From positions 1 to 64,000 of the forward strand of contig CAVTAP010000016.1 in NCBI GenBank assembly GCA_963732695.1: a stretch of DNA of 64,000 nt, read 5' to 3'. Below are positions 34,430 to 41,627 of this stretch, piece by piece. The position numbers were made by a program, and so were the translations under genes. The stretch is from CADEDH01 sp963732695 (GTDB taxonomy: Bacteria > Actinomycetota > Acidimicrobiia > Acidimicrobiales > SZUA-35). Under the pieces are notes generated by a model, which did no database searches, was not told the DNA's origin, and was given only the letters and a program-made list of their open reading frames with translations. Numbering within the stretch: the stretch's first letter is position 1; every line of letters begins with the position of its first letter.

Positions 34430-35844
34430 GTGGCGACCTCTGGCGTCGGAGCGGGGTGGAGCTGGCCGAGCTGATCCGCAGCCGTCAGGTGACCTCCACC
34501 GAGGTCACCACCTCGGTGCTGGGCCGCATCGCCGACCTCAACCCCCGGCTCAACGCCATCGTGTTCGACCTGGCCGACCAGGCCCTGGCCCAGGCGGCCG
34601 AGGCCGACGCCGCCGTGGCCCGGGGTGACGCACTGGGCCTGCTCCACGGCGTGCCGGTGACGGTGAAGGAGAACGTCGACCTGCTGGGGACGCCCACCAC
34701 CAACGGGGTGGCCGCCTTCGCCGACGTGTTCCCCCCCGACGACTCGGTGGTGGCGGCGAACCTGCGCCGGGCCGGGGCGGTGTTCGTGGGCCGCACCAAC
34801 ACCCCTGAGTTCTCCATGCGGGGCACCACCGACAATCCCCTGCGGGGCCGCACGTTCAACCCGTGGGACGACGAGGCGTCGGCCGGCGGTTCCTCGGGCG
34901 GGGCGGGGGCGGCGGCCGCCGCCGGCTTCGGCCCCATCCACCACGGCAACGACATCGGGGGCTCGCTGCGCTACCCGGCGTTCATGAACGGCGTGGCCAC
35001 GCTCAAGCCCACCTCGTTCCGGGTGCCAACCTGGAACCCGTCGGCCACGGCCGAGCGGGGCCCGCTGTCGCTCACGATGTCGTGCCAGGGGGTGATCGCC
35101 CGCCGGGTGGCCGACGTCCGCCTCGGCACCCGGGCCCTCATCGCCCCCGACCCCCGCGACCCCAACTCCCCGCCGGTGCCGTGGGACGGCCCGGCCCTCG
35201 ACGCACCCCTCACGGTGGCCGTCACCACCTTCTCGGGCGGGTTCGACATCCACCCCGGGATCGTGGGGCTGATCGAGCGGGCGGCGGCCCAGCTGGCCGA
35301 CGCCGGCTACCAGGTGGTGTGGGCCGACCCGCCCCCGATCACCGAGCCGGCCTGGGCCTGGTTCGGCGCCGGCTCCACCGAGATGGAGATCTTCCTCGAC
35401 CCGGCGGTGCAGGCGTACGGCAGCGACGACATCAAACAGGTGTTCCGCTGGTTCTTCGACGCCTCCCAGCCGCTCGACCGCAACGGCTACGCCCTGGCCC
35501 TGGCCGAGCGGAACCGGATGCTGCGGGAGTGGAACCTGTTCCTCCACGACCATCCGCTCGTGCTGGCCCCGTTCCTGATGACCCCGGCCTACCGCTGGGA
35601 CTTCGACCTGCAGAGCTTCGATGCCTTCTCCCGCTGGCTCGACGCCGCCGTGTGGAGCTTCGGGATCAACTACCTCGGCCTCCCGGCCGGTGTGCTGGGC
35701 ATGGACCTGGTGGAGGGCCTGCCGGCCGGCGTCCAGCTCATCGGGCGGCGGTGGCGGGAAGACCTGATCTGCGACGCGCTGGAGGCCGTCGAGGCCCGCA
35801 ACGGCGTGCTGACCGAGCAGCTCTGGAGCCGCCAGACCGCGTGA
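34426..35844 (+). CDS. Amidase (amidase-signature family)
   Basis: A 472-residue amidase-signature hydrolase with a Ser-cisSer-Lys triad: Lys in VTVKENVD, the Ser/Gly-rich stretch GGSSGGAGAAAA, and the nucleophile Ser in DIGGSLRYPA. The ending PAGVQLIGRRWREDLI is also typical. GTG 34426 overlaps the enoyl-CoA hydratase stop (GTGA). Substrate unknown. Confidence 0.9.
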   Translation: MSGDLWRRSGVELAELIRSRQVTSTEVTTSVLGRIADLNPRLNAIVFDLADQALAQAAEADAAVARGDALGLLHGVPVTVKENVDLLGTPTTNGVAAFADVFPPDDSVVAANLRRAGAVFVGRTNTPEFSMRGTTDNPLRGRTFNPWDDEASAGGSSGGAGAAAAAGFGPIHHGNDIGGSLRYPAFMNGVATLKPTSFRVPTWNPSATAERGPLSLTMSCQGVIARRVADVRLGTRALIAPDPRDPNSPPVPWDGPALDAPLTVAVTTFSGGFDIHPGIVGLIERAAAQLADAGYQVVWADPPPITEPAWAWFGAGSTEMEIFLDPAVQAYGSDDIKQVFRWFFDASQPLDRNGYALALAERNRMLREWNLFLHDHPLVLAPFLMTPAYRWDFDLQSFDAFSRWLDAAVWSFGINYLGLPAGVLGMDLVEGLPAGVQLIGRRWREDLICDALEAVEARNGVLTEQLWSRQTA

Positions 35845-35908
35845 CCTACTGTGGGACGCACGGTTCGCCAGGCGCCCGGCGCCTAGCCCGACAAGAGGGG
35901 AGATCGCC

Positions 35909-37060
35909 GTGAAGTTCGGGATTTTCTACGAGCTGTCCGTGCCCCGCCCGTTCGAGGAGAACGAGCGGAAGGTCTACGAGAACGCGCTGGAGCAGGTGAA
36001 GCTGGCCGACGAGCTCGGCTTCGACCAGGTCTGGGCGGTGGAGCACCACTTCCTGGAGGAGTACTCGCACTGTTCGGCCCCTGAGTTGTTCCTCACCGCC
36101 TGCGCCATGATCACCAAGCGGATACGGGTAGGCCACGGCATCGTCACCTGCGTGCCTCAGTTCAACCACCCGATCCGGATCGCCGAGCGGGCGGCCGTGC
36201 TCGACATCCTGTCGGGCGGGCGCCTGGAGATGGGCACCGGCCGGTCGGCCACCTGGACCGAGCTGGGCGGCTTCCAGGCCGACCCCGACGACACCAAGAA
36301 GACGTGGGACGAGTTCGTCCACGCCATCCCGAAGATGTGGACCCAGGAGCGGTACCGCCACGAGGGCCAGTTCTTCTCCATGCCGTCGCGGGCCGTGCTG
36401 CCCAAGCCGATCCAGAAGCCCCATCCGCCGCTGTGGGTGGCGGTGTCGACCCCCGGCACGGAAGACGACGCCGCCGACCGGGGCATGGGCTGCCTCGGCG
36501 TGAACTTCACCAGCTTCGCCGAGCAGGAGCGCAAGGTGAAGGAGTACCGGCGCCGCATCCAGTGGTGCAACCCGGTGGGGGCGTTCGTGAACGACCAGCT
36601 CAACACGGTCAACTTCCTGTACTGCCACGACGACAGCGACACCGGTGTGTCGACCGGGCGGCGCATGATCGGCAAGTTCCAGTACATGGCGGGCCAGCTC
36701 GACATGGCCAAGGAGGTCTATCCCACCCGGGCCTACCTCAGCGCCGGCCTGCTGGCCGGGGCCCGGCGCCAGGCAGCCGCCCCCGGCGATCTGAAGGAGC
36801 CGCCGGAGGGCATCGCCATCGGCAACCCCGACCAGATCATCCGGGAGCTGAAGAAGTGGGAGGCCACCGGGGTCGACCGCTGCAGCTTCATGCTGAACGC
36901 GGCCGAGGACATCCCGCACGAGCAGGTGATGGAGAGCCTGCGGCTGTTCGCCACCGAGGTGATGCCCCACTTCTCCGACCAGTCGGCGGCCGACGCCACC
37001 CGGGCCGCGGCTCGGGCCGAGGCGGCCACCGGGATGGCGGCGGGTGGTGGAGCGGCCTGA
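35909..37060 (+). CDS. LLM-class flavin-dependent oxidoreductase
   Basis: A luciferase-like TIM-barrel oxidoreductase, 383 residues: KFGIFYELSVPRP, GFDQVWAVEHHFLEEYSHCSAPELFL, RIRVGHGIVTCVPQFNHPIRIAERAAVLDILSGGRLEMGTGRS. That last block is the family signature. GGGGAG precedes the ATG-like GTG region; the start is GTG 35909. Its stop shares one base with the ATG of the next gene, so the two are coupled. Likely monooxygenation of a small carbonyl or aromatic compound (inference). Confidence 0.88.
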   Translation: MKFGIFYELSVPRPFEENERKVYENALEQVKLADELGFDQVWAVEHHFLEEYSHCSAPELFLTACAMITKRIRVGHGIVTCVPQFNHPIRIAERAAVLDILSGGRLEMGTGRSATWTELGGFQADPDDTKKTWDEFVHAIPKMWTQERYRHEGQFFSMPSRAVLPKPIQKPHPPLWVAVSTPGTEDDAADRGMGCLGVNFTSFAEQERKVKEYRRRIQWCNPVGAFVNDQLNTVNFLYCHDDSDTGVSTGRRMIGKFQYMAGQLDMAKEVYPTRAYLSAGLLAGARRQAAAPGDLKEPPEGIAIGNPDQIIRELKKWEATGVDRCSFMLNAAEDIPHEQVMESLRLFATEVMPHFSDQSAADATRAAARAEAATGMAAGGGAA

Positions 37061-37800
37061 TGCCCTTCTTCGGCACCCTCGATCTGGCCGTCGGCCTGGC
37101 CGGCGCCCCCGTGATGACCGATCTCAGCCCCAAGACCTGGGAGCTGCCGGGAGCCGAGGTGCTCCAGGTGAGCTACGAGGTCGACGAGGCGGCGTCGCTG
37201 GCCATCACACCCTCGTCGCTCCATCCCAGCATCCCGCCCTACGCCACCTTCAGCGTGGCCCGGTACCCCGAGAGCCCGCACGGCCCGTTCCATCTGGCCT
37301 CGGTCCGGCTCATCGTGCGGGCCGGCATCCGGCCCCGGGGCCTGCTGATCGGGGCCTGGTGCGACAACGAGGCGGCTTCGGCGGCGCTGGCCGCCGGCTG
37401 GGGCTACAAGGTCACCCCGGCCGAGGTGTCCTACGTCCGTAACTACCAGGCCGTCCGGGGCACGGTGACCATCGGGGGCCGCACCGCCCTGGACGTCGCC
37501 CTGCTCGACCCCGAACCGGTCGTGGGCGCCGATCTGGAGCTGTTCGACAACCTCCACCTCACCAACGTGGAGGGCGGCGAACCGGTGATCGTGCAGGTCG
37601 ATCCGAGCTACGTCCACCGAGCGGCCGATCGGGGCCGGGCCGAGCTGGCCACCTACGAGCCCGAGATCCTCGGCACCGTTGGGATCGTGCCCGTCTACCG
37701 GGTGGTGGCCGTGGCCTGTTCGGCCGACGTGGAGTTGGCAGCACCCCGCTTCGTGATCGACCCCACGAAGCCGGCCATCAGCGGCACCCGCCGCATCTGA
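37060..37800 (+). CDS. Acetoacetate decarboxylase-family protein
   Basis: A 246-residue member of the ADC-like fold: SLHPSIPPYATFSVARYPESPHGPF, VRLIVRAGIRPRGLLIGAWCDNEAA and GWGYKVTPAEVSYVRNY. Classical acetoacetate decarboxylase uses a Lys in a Glu-Lys pair; K in GWGYK may correspond, but I cannot align it with certainty. Many relatives are not decarboxylases. Coupled to the LLM oxidoreductase by TGATG. Confidence 0.75.
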   Translation: MPFFGTLDLAVGLAGAPVMTDLSPKTWELPGAEVLQVSYEVDEAASLAITPSSLHPSIPPYATFSVARYPESPHGPFHLASVRLIVRAGIRPRGLLIGAWCDNEAASAALAAGWGYKVTPAEVSYVRNYQAVRGTVTIGGRTALDVALLDPEPVVGADLELFDNLHLTNVEGGEPVIVQVDPSYVHRAADRGRAELATYEPEILGTVGIVPVYRVVAVACSADVELAAPRFVIDPTKPAISGTRRI

Positions 37801-37813
37801 GCAAAACGCCAAC

Positions 37814-37852
37814 GGCCGGCCGCCCAGGGACCGAGGTCCCGGGCGGCCGGCC
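37814..37852. terminator. Bidirectional terminator between ADC-family gene and Dyp peroxidase
   Basis: A 12-bp perfect arm GGCCGGCCGCCC (37814-37825) pairs with GGGCGGCCGGCC (37841-37852). It is extended inward by AGGGA/TCCC with one bulged A and closes on loop CCGAGG. The hairpin sits between two convergent genes and is followed by CTTTCG. Confidence 0.8.
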
Positions 37853-37893
37853 CTTTCGCGAGCATCCGGCGCGAGCGCCCGGCGCTTGCGCCC

Positions 37894-38820
37894 TCAGCGC
37901 AGCATCGAGTTCAGGTCCTGCATCGACGGAGCGAAGTAGAACGAGCCCGAGGCCGGGTTCGAGAAGTCCGTGAGCTGGTCTCGGATGCCCTTGCCGTCGG
38001 TGTTGTACATGGCGTTCATCCGCTCCCGCAGGGGGGCCTGCCGGTTGCAGAAGGCCATGAAGTAGAGGCCGACGCTGCCGTCGTGGAAGGCGTAGGGGGT
38101 GGACCGCCGGGCGATCTCGTCGCGCTTGGCGCTGCCCTCGTATCCGTTGTTGCCGTCTTCCCGCAGCTCGACGTGAGCCAGGTGGGACGTGCCGGGGATG
38201 GTGGCCGTCTTCTCGGTGGCCGGCGCCTTCTTGCGGCCGAACACGGCCTCCTGCTGGTCGACCGGCAGGGCGTTGAAGGCGGTCAGGTCGTGGATCCAGC
38301 GCTGGGCGATGGCGAAGCTGCCGCCGGCGCCCGGCTTGCCGTCGGGGATGAGCGCCACCTCGGGCTGACGGTGGGCCTCGGGGTTACCGGTGCCGTCGAC
38401 GAAGCCGGTGAAGTCCCACGAGTCACGCCACACGAAGGTGGGGGTCTCGCGGGCCACCCGCATGTGGCCCTCCAGGGCGGTCCGGACGTTGAACTGGAGC
38501 TCCCAGATCATGTCCTTCTCGGTGCCGTTCCACCACAGGAGCAGCTCCTCCTGGGTGCCCTTGGCCTCCCGGCCACTGCCGTCGGCCGACACAAAGGTCT
38601 GGTAGGGCTGGAAGTCGTCGACGGCCGGCCCACCGAGATCAGCCAGCAGAGTGGGGCCGAAGAGCACGCAGAGGTTGATGTCGTGCCCCGCCGCAGCGTT
38701 CACGGCGTCACGGAGCACACCCTTGATCTTGCCGAGGTCGGCCCCCTCGACGCGGCTCAGGTGGACGTACCACTGGTTGCGTCCCATCTCGTTGAAAATC
38801 GCGGGCTGCGGTGTCGCCAT
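37894..38820 (-). CDS. Dyp-type peroxidase
   Basis: A dye-decolorizing heme peroxidase, 308 residues. The GxxDG motif is GFVDGTGNP near residue 140 (distal Asp), with FVWRDSWDF before it; the TSHLAHVEL region likely supplies the proximal His, and RRSTPYAFHDGSVGLYFMAFC is typical of the second half. There is no Tat signal, so it is cytoplasmic. I see no encapsulin-targeting tail. An AGGAGGAG site precedes the ATG. Confidence 0.9.
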   Translation of the reverse strand: MATPQPAIFNEMGRNQWYVHLSRVEGADLGKIKGVLRDAVNAAAGHDINLCVLFGPTLLADLGGPAVDDFQPYQTFVSADGSGREAKGTQEELLLWWNGTEKDMIWELQFNVRTALEGHMRVARETPTFVWRDSWDFTGFVDGTGNPEAHRQPEVALIPDGKPGAGGSFAIAQRWIHDLTAFNALPVDQQEAVFGRKKAPATEKTATIPGTSHLAHVELREDGNNGYEGSAKRDEIARRSTPYAFHDGSVGLYFMAFCNRQAPLRERMNAMYNTDGKGIRDQLTDFSNPASGSFYFAPSMQDLNSMLR

Positions 38821-39104
38821 CGGCTCCTCCTGGTTGAGAACGGTGTCTGGTCTTGCTGGCTACGGGGTGCACCCTAGTCGGTGGCGGGCCGGTCCGGTCC
38901 ACTCGCCCCCACCTGCGTTCGCGCTGATCTGCGGGCGTCGGACGGCTAGGGTCGGGAGCGGGGCCCTGAGCAACGGAAGGGTCCCGATCCTGTTGGTGCG
39001 GGAGCGCGAGAAAGCGAGACGGCGTTGATCTCGATCCGTCCCGCCCTGTGGCGGATGGCGAACCGATGGGGCTCCCGCCGCCTGCGGGCCTGGAGCCAGA
39101 ATGA

Positions 39105-39377
39105 CCAGTACCGCCCGGGGCGCCCGGCGTGCGGCTGATCGTGGCCGAGGAGTGCCTCTATTACCTGCGAGGCGCCGACCTCCGCCGGTTCCTGGAGCGG
39201 TGCCGGGCCAGCCTGGCCCCCGACGGGGCGATGCTCGTCACGTTCTCCCGGGCCGGGCGGCACCCCGAGGCGGAGGCGGCCTGCCGGCTGGCGTTCGTCG
39301 GCGTCGACACCGTCGACGACCTCGCCGGCGGCCGGTACCTGGTGCTCCGCCCGGGATCCCGCGTGCCGATCGACTAG
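39105..39377 (+). pseudogene. C-terminal remnant of a SAM-dependent methyltransferase (NodS-like)
   Basis: The open frame from 39105 contains VRLIVAEECLYYLRGADLRRFLERCRASLAPDGAMLV. This resembles the acidic loop and strand after the SAM site of NodS-like methyltransferases (pattern xLIVxSEVLYYL ... LAPGG). The glycine-rich SAM motif is absent because a stop at 39102 closes the frame upstream. It is most likely a decayed gene. The 38821-39104 stretch before it holds only the Dyp promoter side and nothing I can name. Confidence 0.5.
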
Positions 39378-39388
39378 GTTGTGCCTCC

Positions 39389-40246
39389 GTGACCTCGTAC
39401 GTCGATGCCACCCCCAAGGCGGGGGAGGAGGCACCAGAGGGAGGCGATCGCCCACCTCCGCCCTCCCACCGGTCGCAGCGTACGTTGTTCGTCGGCGCCA
39501 CCACCACCGCGGTGCTGCCCGATCCCCTGGCAACGGCACCGCCCGACGGTGACGGGGCCGCCTGGCACCGCACCGCCCTGCTGGCCGCCTCGTTGGCCCC
39601 GGACGAGGAGCCGCCATTCCTTCAGGAGCCGACGGTGGCGGTGCCCACCCGCCCTCCGGCCCCCCTGGGCGAGAAGCTCTCGGAGCTGGCCTACCGTCGC
39701 CGGGCCATCACCGCGGTGGCCCTGGTGGCGCTCGTCCTGGCGGCGGCCGGCCTCGTGAGCCGGGCCGGGAGCGGCGTCGAAGACGCCGACGGGCCGCCTT
39801 CGTCCCTGGCCGACGGGGGCGCCGCCCTCATGGAACCGGTTCGGGCGGCCCTGGCCGCCTTCGGCTCGACGGCCCGCATCGCCCCGGCGGTCGACTCCGG
39901 ATCGGCCGGCTCGGCCGGGCAGGAGGAGTCCACCACCACGACCGTCGCCGAGTCCACCACCTCCGCCGCCCCCACCACCGCGCCGTCCACCGTCCCGGCG
40001 CCGGTCGAGGTACCGGGCACGGTGCAGCCCCGCTTCTGCACGGTGTGGGTCGACGGCCCGCTGGCTGTGTTGTCCCAGCCCGACGACGGCGCGGCCGTGG
40101 CCGGCGAGGTGGGCATCGGCCTCTACTGGGTCTCGGCCGTCACCGAGGATCGCCCCCGCTGGTACCTCATCGACAACGGCGAAACCCGGGGCTGGGTGCC
40201 GGGCGACGACGTCGACCGGCAGGGCGACTGCCGGGGCCGGCGCTGA
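39389..40246 (+). CDS. Single-pass membrane protein with external SH3-like domain
   Basis: No family name is certain. GTG 39389 gives 285 residues. A Pro-rich cytoplasmic N terminus of about 95 residues precedes one membrane helix (AITAVALVALVLAAAGLVS) and a Ser/Thr/Ala-rich stalk (STTTTVAESTTSAAPTTAPSTV). The C-terminal 70-residue domain has FCTVWVDGPLAVLSQPDDGAA ... WYLIDNGETRGWVPGDD, which looks like a bacterial SH3 fold. A cell-envelope binding role is plausible. Confidence 0.65.
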   Translation: MTSYVDATPKAGEEAPEGGDRPPPPSHRSQRTLFVGATTTAVLPDPLATAPPDGDGAAWHRTALLAASLAPDEEPPFLQEPTVAVPTRPPAPLGEKLSELAYRRRAITAVALVALVLAAAGLVSRAGSGVEDADGPPSSLADGGAALMEPVRAALAAFGSTARIAPAVDSGSAGSAGQEESTTTTVAESTTSAAPTTAPSTVPAPVEVPGTVQPRFCTVWVDGPLAVLSQPDDGAAVAGEVGIGLYWVSAVTEDRPRWYLIDNGETRGWVPGDDVDRQGDCRGRR

Positions 40247-40364
40247 CGATCACCCGGCAGCCGCCGTTCGCGGCCGTCGGCTAAGGTGGCGGCTCACCTT
40301 CGGCCGCCAGTAGCCGACGTTGAACTGCTCGATATGGCATCCGGGTGACGGGCTGAGTCACACT

Positions 40365-41018
40365 ATGAATGGGACCGATGTGGAGGTGAAGGCTGAGGTG
40401 GAGCGGCTCCGGCGGCGATGGACGTCCACGTCGTTGCTGGCCTTGGCCGCGATCGGCCTGGTCACACTGCTCGTTGTGTCCGTTTTCGGACGTCTCGAAC
40501 GGCAGAACGGCTACGTCTCGAGCCCCGACGGCGAGCTCACGTTCCGCTACCCGACGTCGTGGACCGGGGTGGATCTGACCCCGTTGTCGACCGAATGGGT
40601 CACCGGCGTCGATGCCTCCGAGACCCCCACGGCCGACCATCTCGGCACCTTCGTGCTCGACCGGCCCTTCGTCGTGGCCCAGGTGATCGACCTGGCCGCC
40701 GCCGATCACGACCAGATGACCATCAGCTCGCTGCGGTCCATGGCGCTCAACGACAAGCGCGACCCCACCGCCGGCGACGATCCCACGATCAGGCTCATCT
40801 TCCACGATCCCTTCCTCGACGATCGGGGCTTCGAGGGCCACATCCTGCGGTTCGAGGTCGATATGCCCGAGGGCACGGCGGTCGAGGAGCAGTTCGCCGC
40901 CTTCGACCCCGAGCGCCAGCGCATACACCGGGTGCGGGTGGCGTGCTCGGCCACCTGTTTCGAGGCCTACAACGATGACATCGAGTCGCTGTTCGACTCG
41001 GTGCACCTGGGGTCATGA
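40365..41018 (+). CDS. Membrane-anchored secreted protein of the FtsH-like operon
   Basis: An unrecognised 217-residue protein with one N-terminal anchor (residues 20-42: LLALAAIGLVTLLVVSVFG) and an external domain: SPDGELTFRYPTSWTGVDL, then the C-terminal RVACSATCFEAYNDDIESLFDSV. The PTSW-type strand recalls PsbP/lipoprotein-like folds. The Cys-x3-Cys-Phe ending is shared with the next gene, so the two appear distantly paralogous. Its stop overlaps the next start by 4 bp. The ATG at 40365 is chosen; GTG 40380 is an alternative. Confidence 0.7.
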   Translation: MNGTDVEVKAEVERLRRRWTSTSLLALAAIGLVTLLVVSVFGRLERQNGYVSSPDGELTFRYPTSWTGVDLTPLSTEWVTGVDASETPTADHLGTFVLDRPFVVAQVIDLAAADHDQMTISSLRSMALNDKRDPTAGDDPTIRLIFHDPFLDDRGFEGHILRFEVDMPEGTAVEEQFAAFDPERQRIHRVRVACSATCFEAYNDDIESLFDSVHLGS

Positions 41019-41626
41019 CCGTTTCCCATGGCCGCACCCAGCGACCCGTTCGCCGGCTACCGCTGGTGGGCGGCGGCATGGCCTTCGGCGCCCTGCTCGC
41101 CGGGTGCGGCGAGGCGACCGCCCGCGAGGTGAAGGTGCCCGAGAGTTCCGTCATCTTCGTGGTCCCCAAGGATTTCGACGAGCTGGGCGGGATCGACGGC
41201 CCGGCCGCGGTGTACGGCCGCCCCGGTTCCACGCTCAACGAGGTCGGCGACGAGCCGGTCCTGTTCATGACGTCCCTCGAGGAGGGCGATCTGGCCTCGT
41301 TCGCCGCTCTGCGGACGTTGTCGACCAACGGTGAGTACGACCCGGTGGAGCAGGTGAGCAACGGCGACGGCACCATCTCGCTCCAGGCCAGCGGCGACGT
41401 CCCGGCCGACTCCTTCGTCATCGCCTACGACGAGATCTCGGAGCCGGATGCGTGGGGGATACGCATCAAACTGGCCGTCGGTTCCTCGGCCCGAGATTTC
41501 CAAGCTCTGGTGACCCGCGCAACCGATCGCGTGGTCATCACCGAACTCACCTGCACGCAGTCCTGCTTCCTCGAGCAGGCCGACCTGATCCAGAAGATTC
41601 AAGCTTCGTGGAGCCTGGAGAGCTGA
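41015..41626 (+). CDS. Lipoprotein of the FtsH-like operon
   Basis: An unrecognised 203-residue lipoprotein. The signal peptide ends in the lipobox LLAGC, with lipidated Cys at 31. The mature part has VIFVVPKDFDELGG, MTSLEEGDLASFAAL and, near the C terminus, ITELTCTQSCFLEQADLIQKIQASW. This repeats the Cys-x3-Cys-Phe pattern and helix of the previous protein. It overlaps the upstream gene by 4 bp and ends 1 bp before the FtsH-like gene. Confidence 0.75.
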   Translation: MTVSHGRTQRPVRRLPLVGGGMAFGALLAGCGEATAREVKVPESSVIFVVPKDFDELGGIDGPAAVYGRPGSTLNEVGDEPVLFMTSLEEGDLASFAALRTLSTNGEYDPVEQVSNGDGTISLQASGDVPADSFVIAYDEISEPDAWGIRIKLAVGSSARDFQALVTRATDRVVITELTCTQSCFLEQADLIQKIQASWSLES

Positions 41627-41627
41627 T

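Noticed and set aside
37894..38820. Encapsulin cargo system with the Dyp peroxidase
   Set aside because: No encapsulin shell gene is adjacent and no targeting tail is seen at the C terminus.
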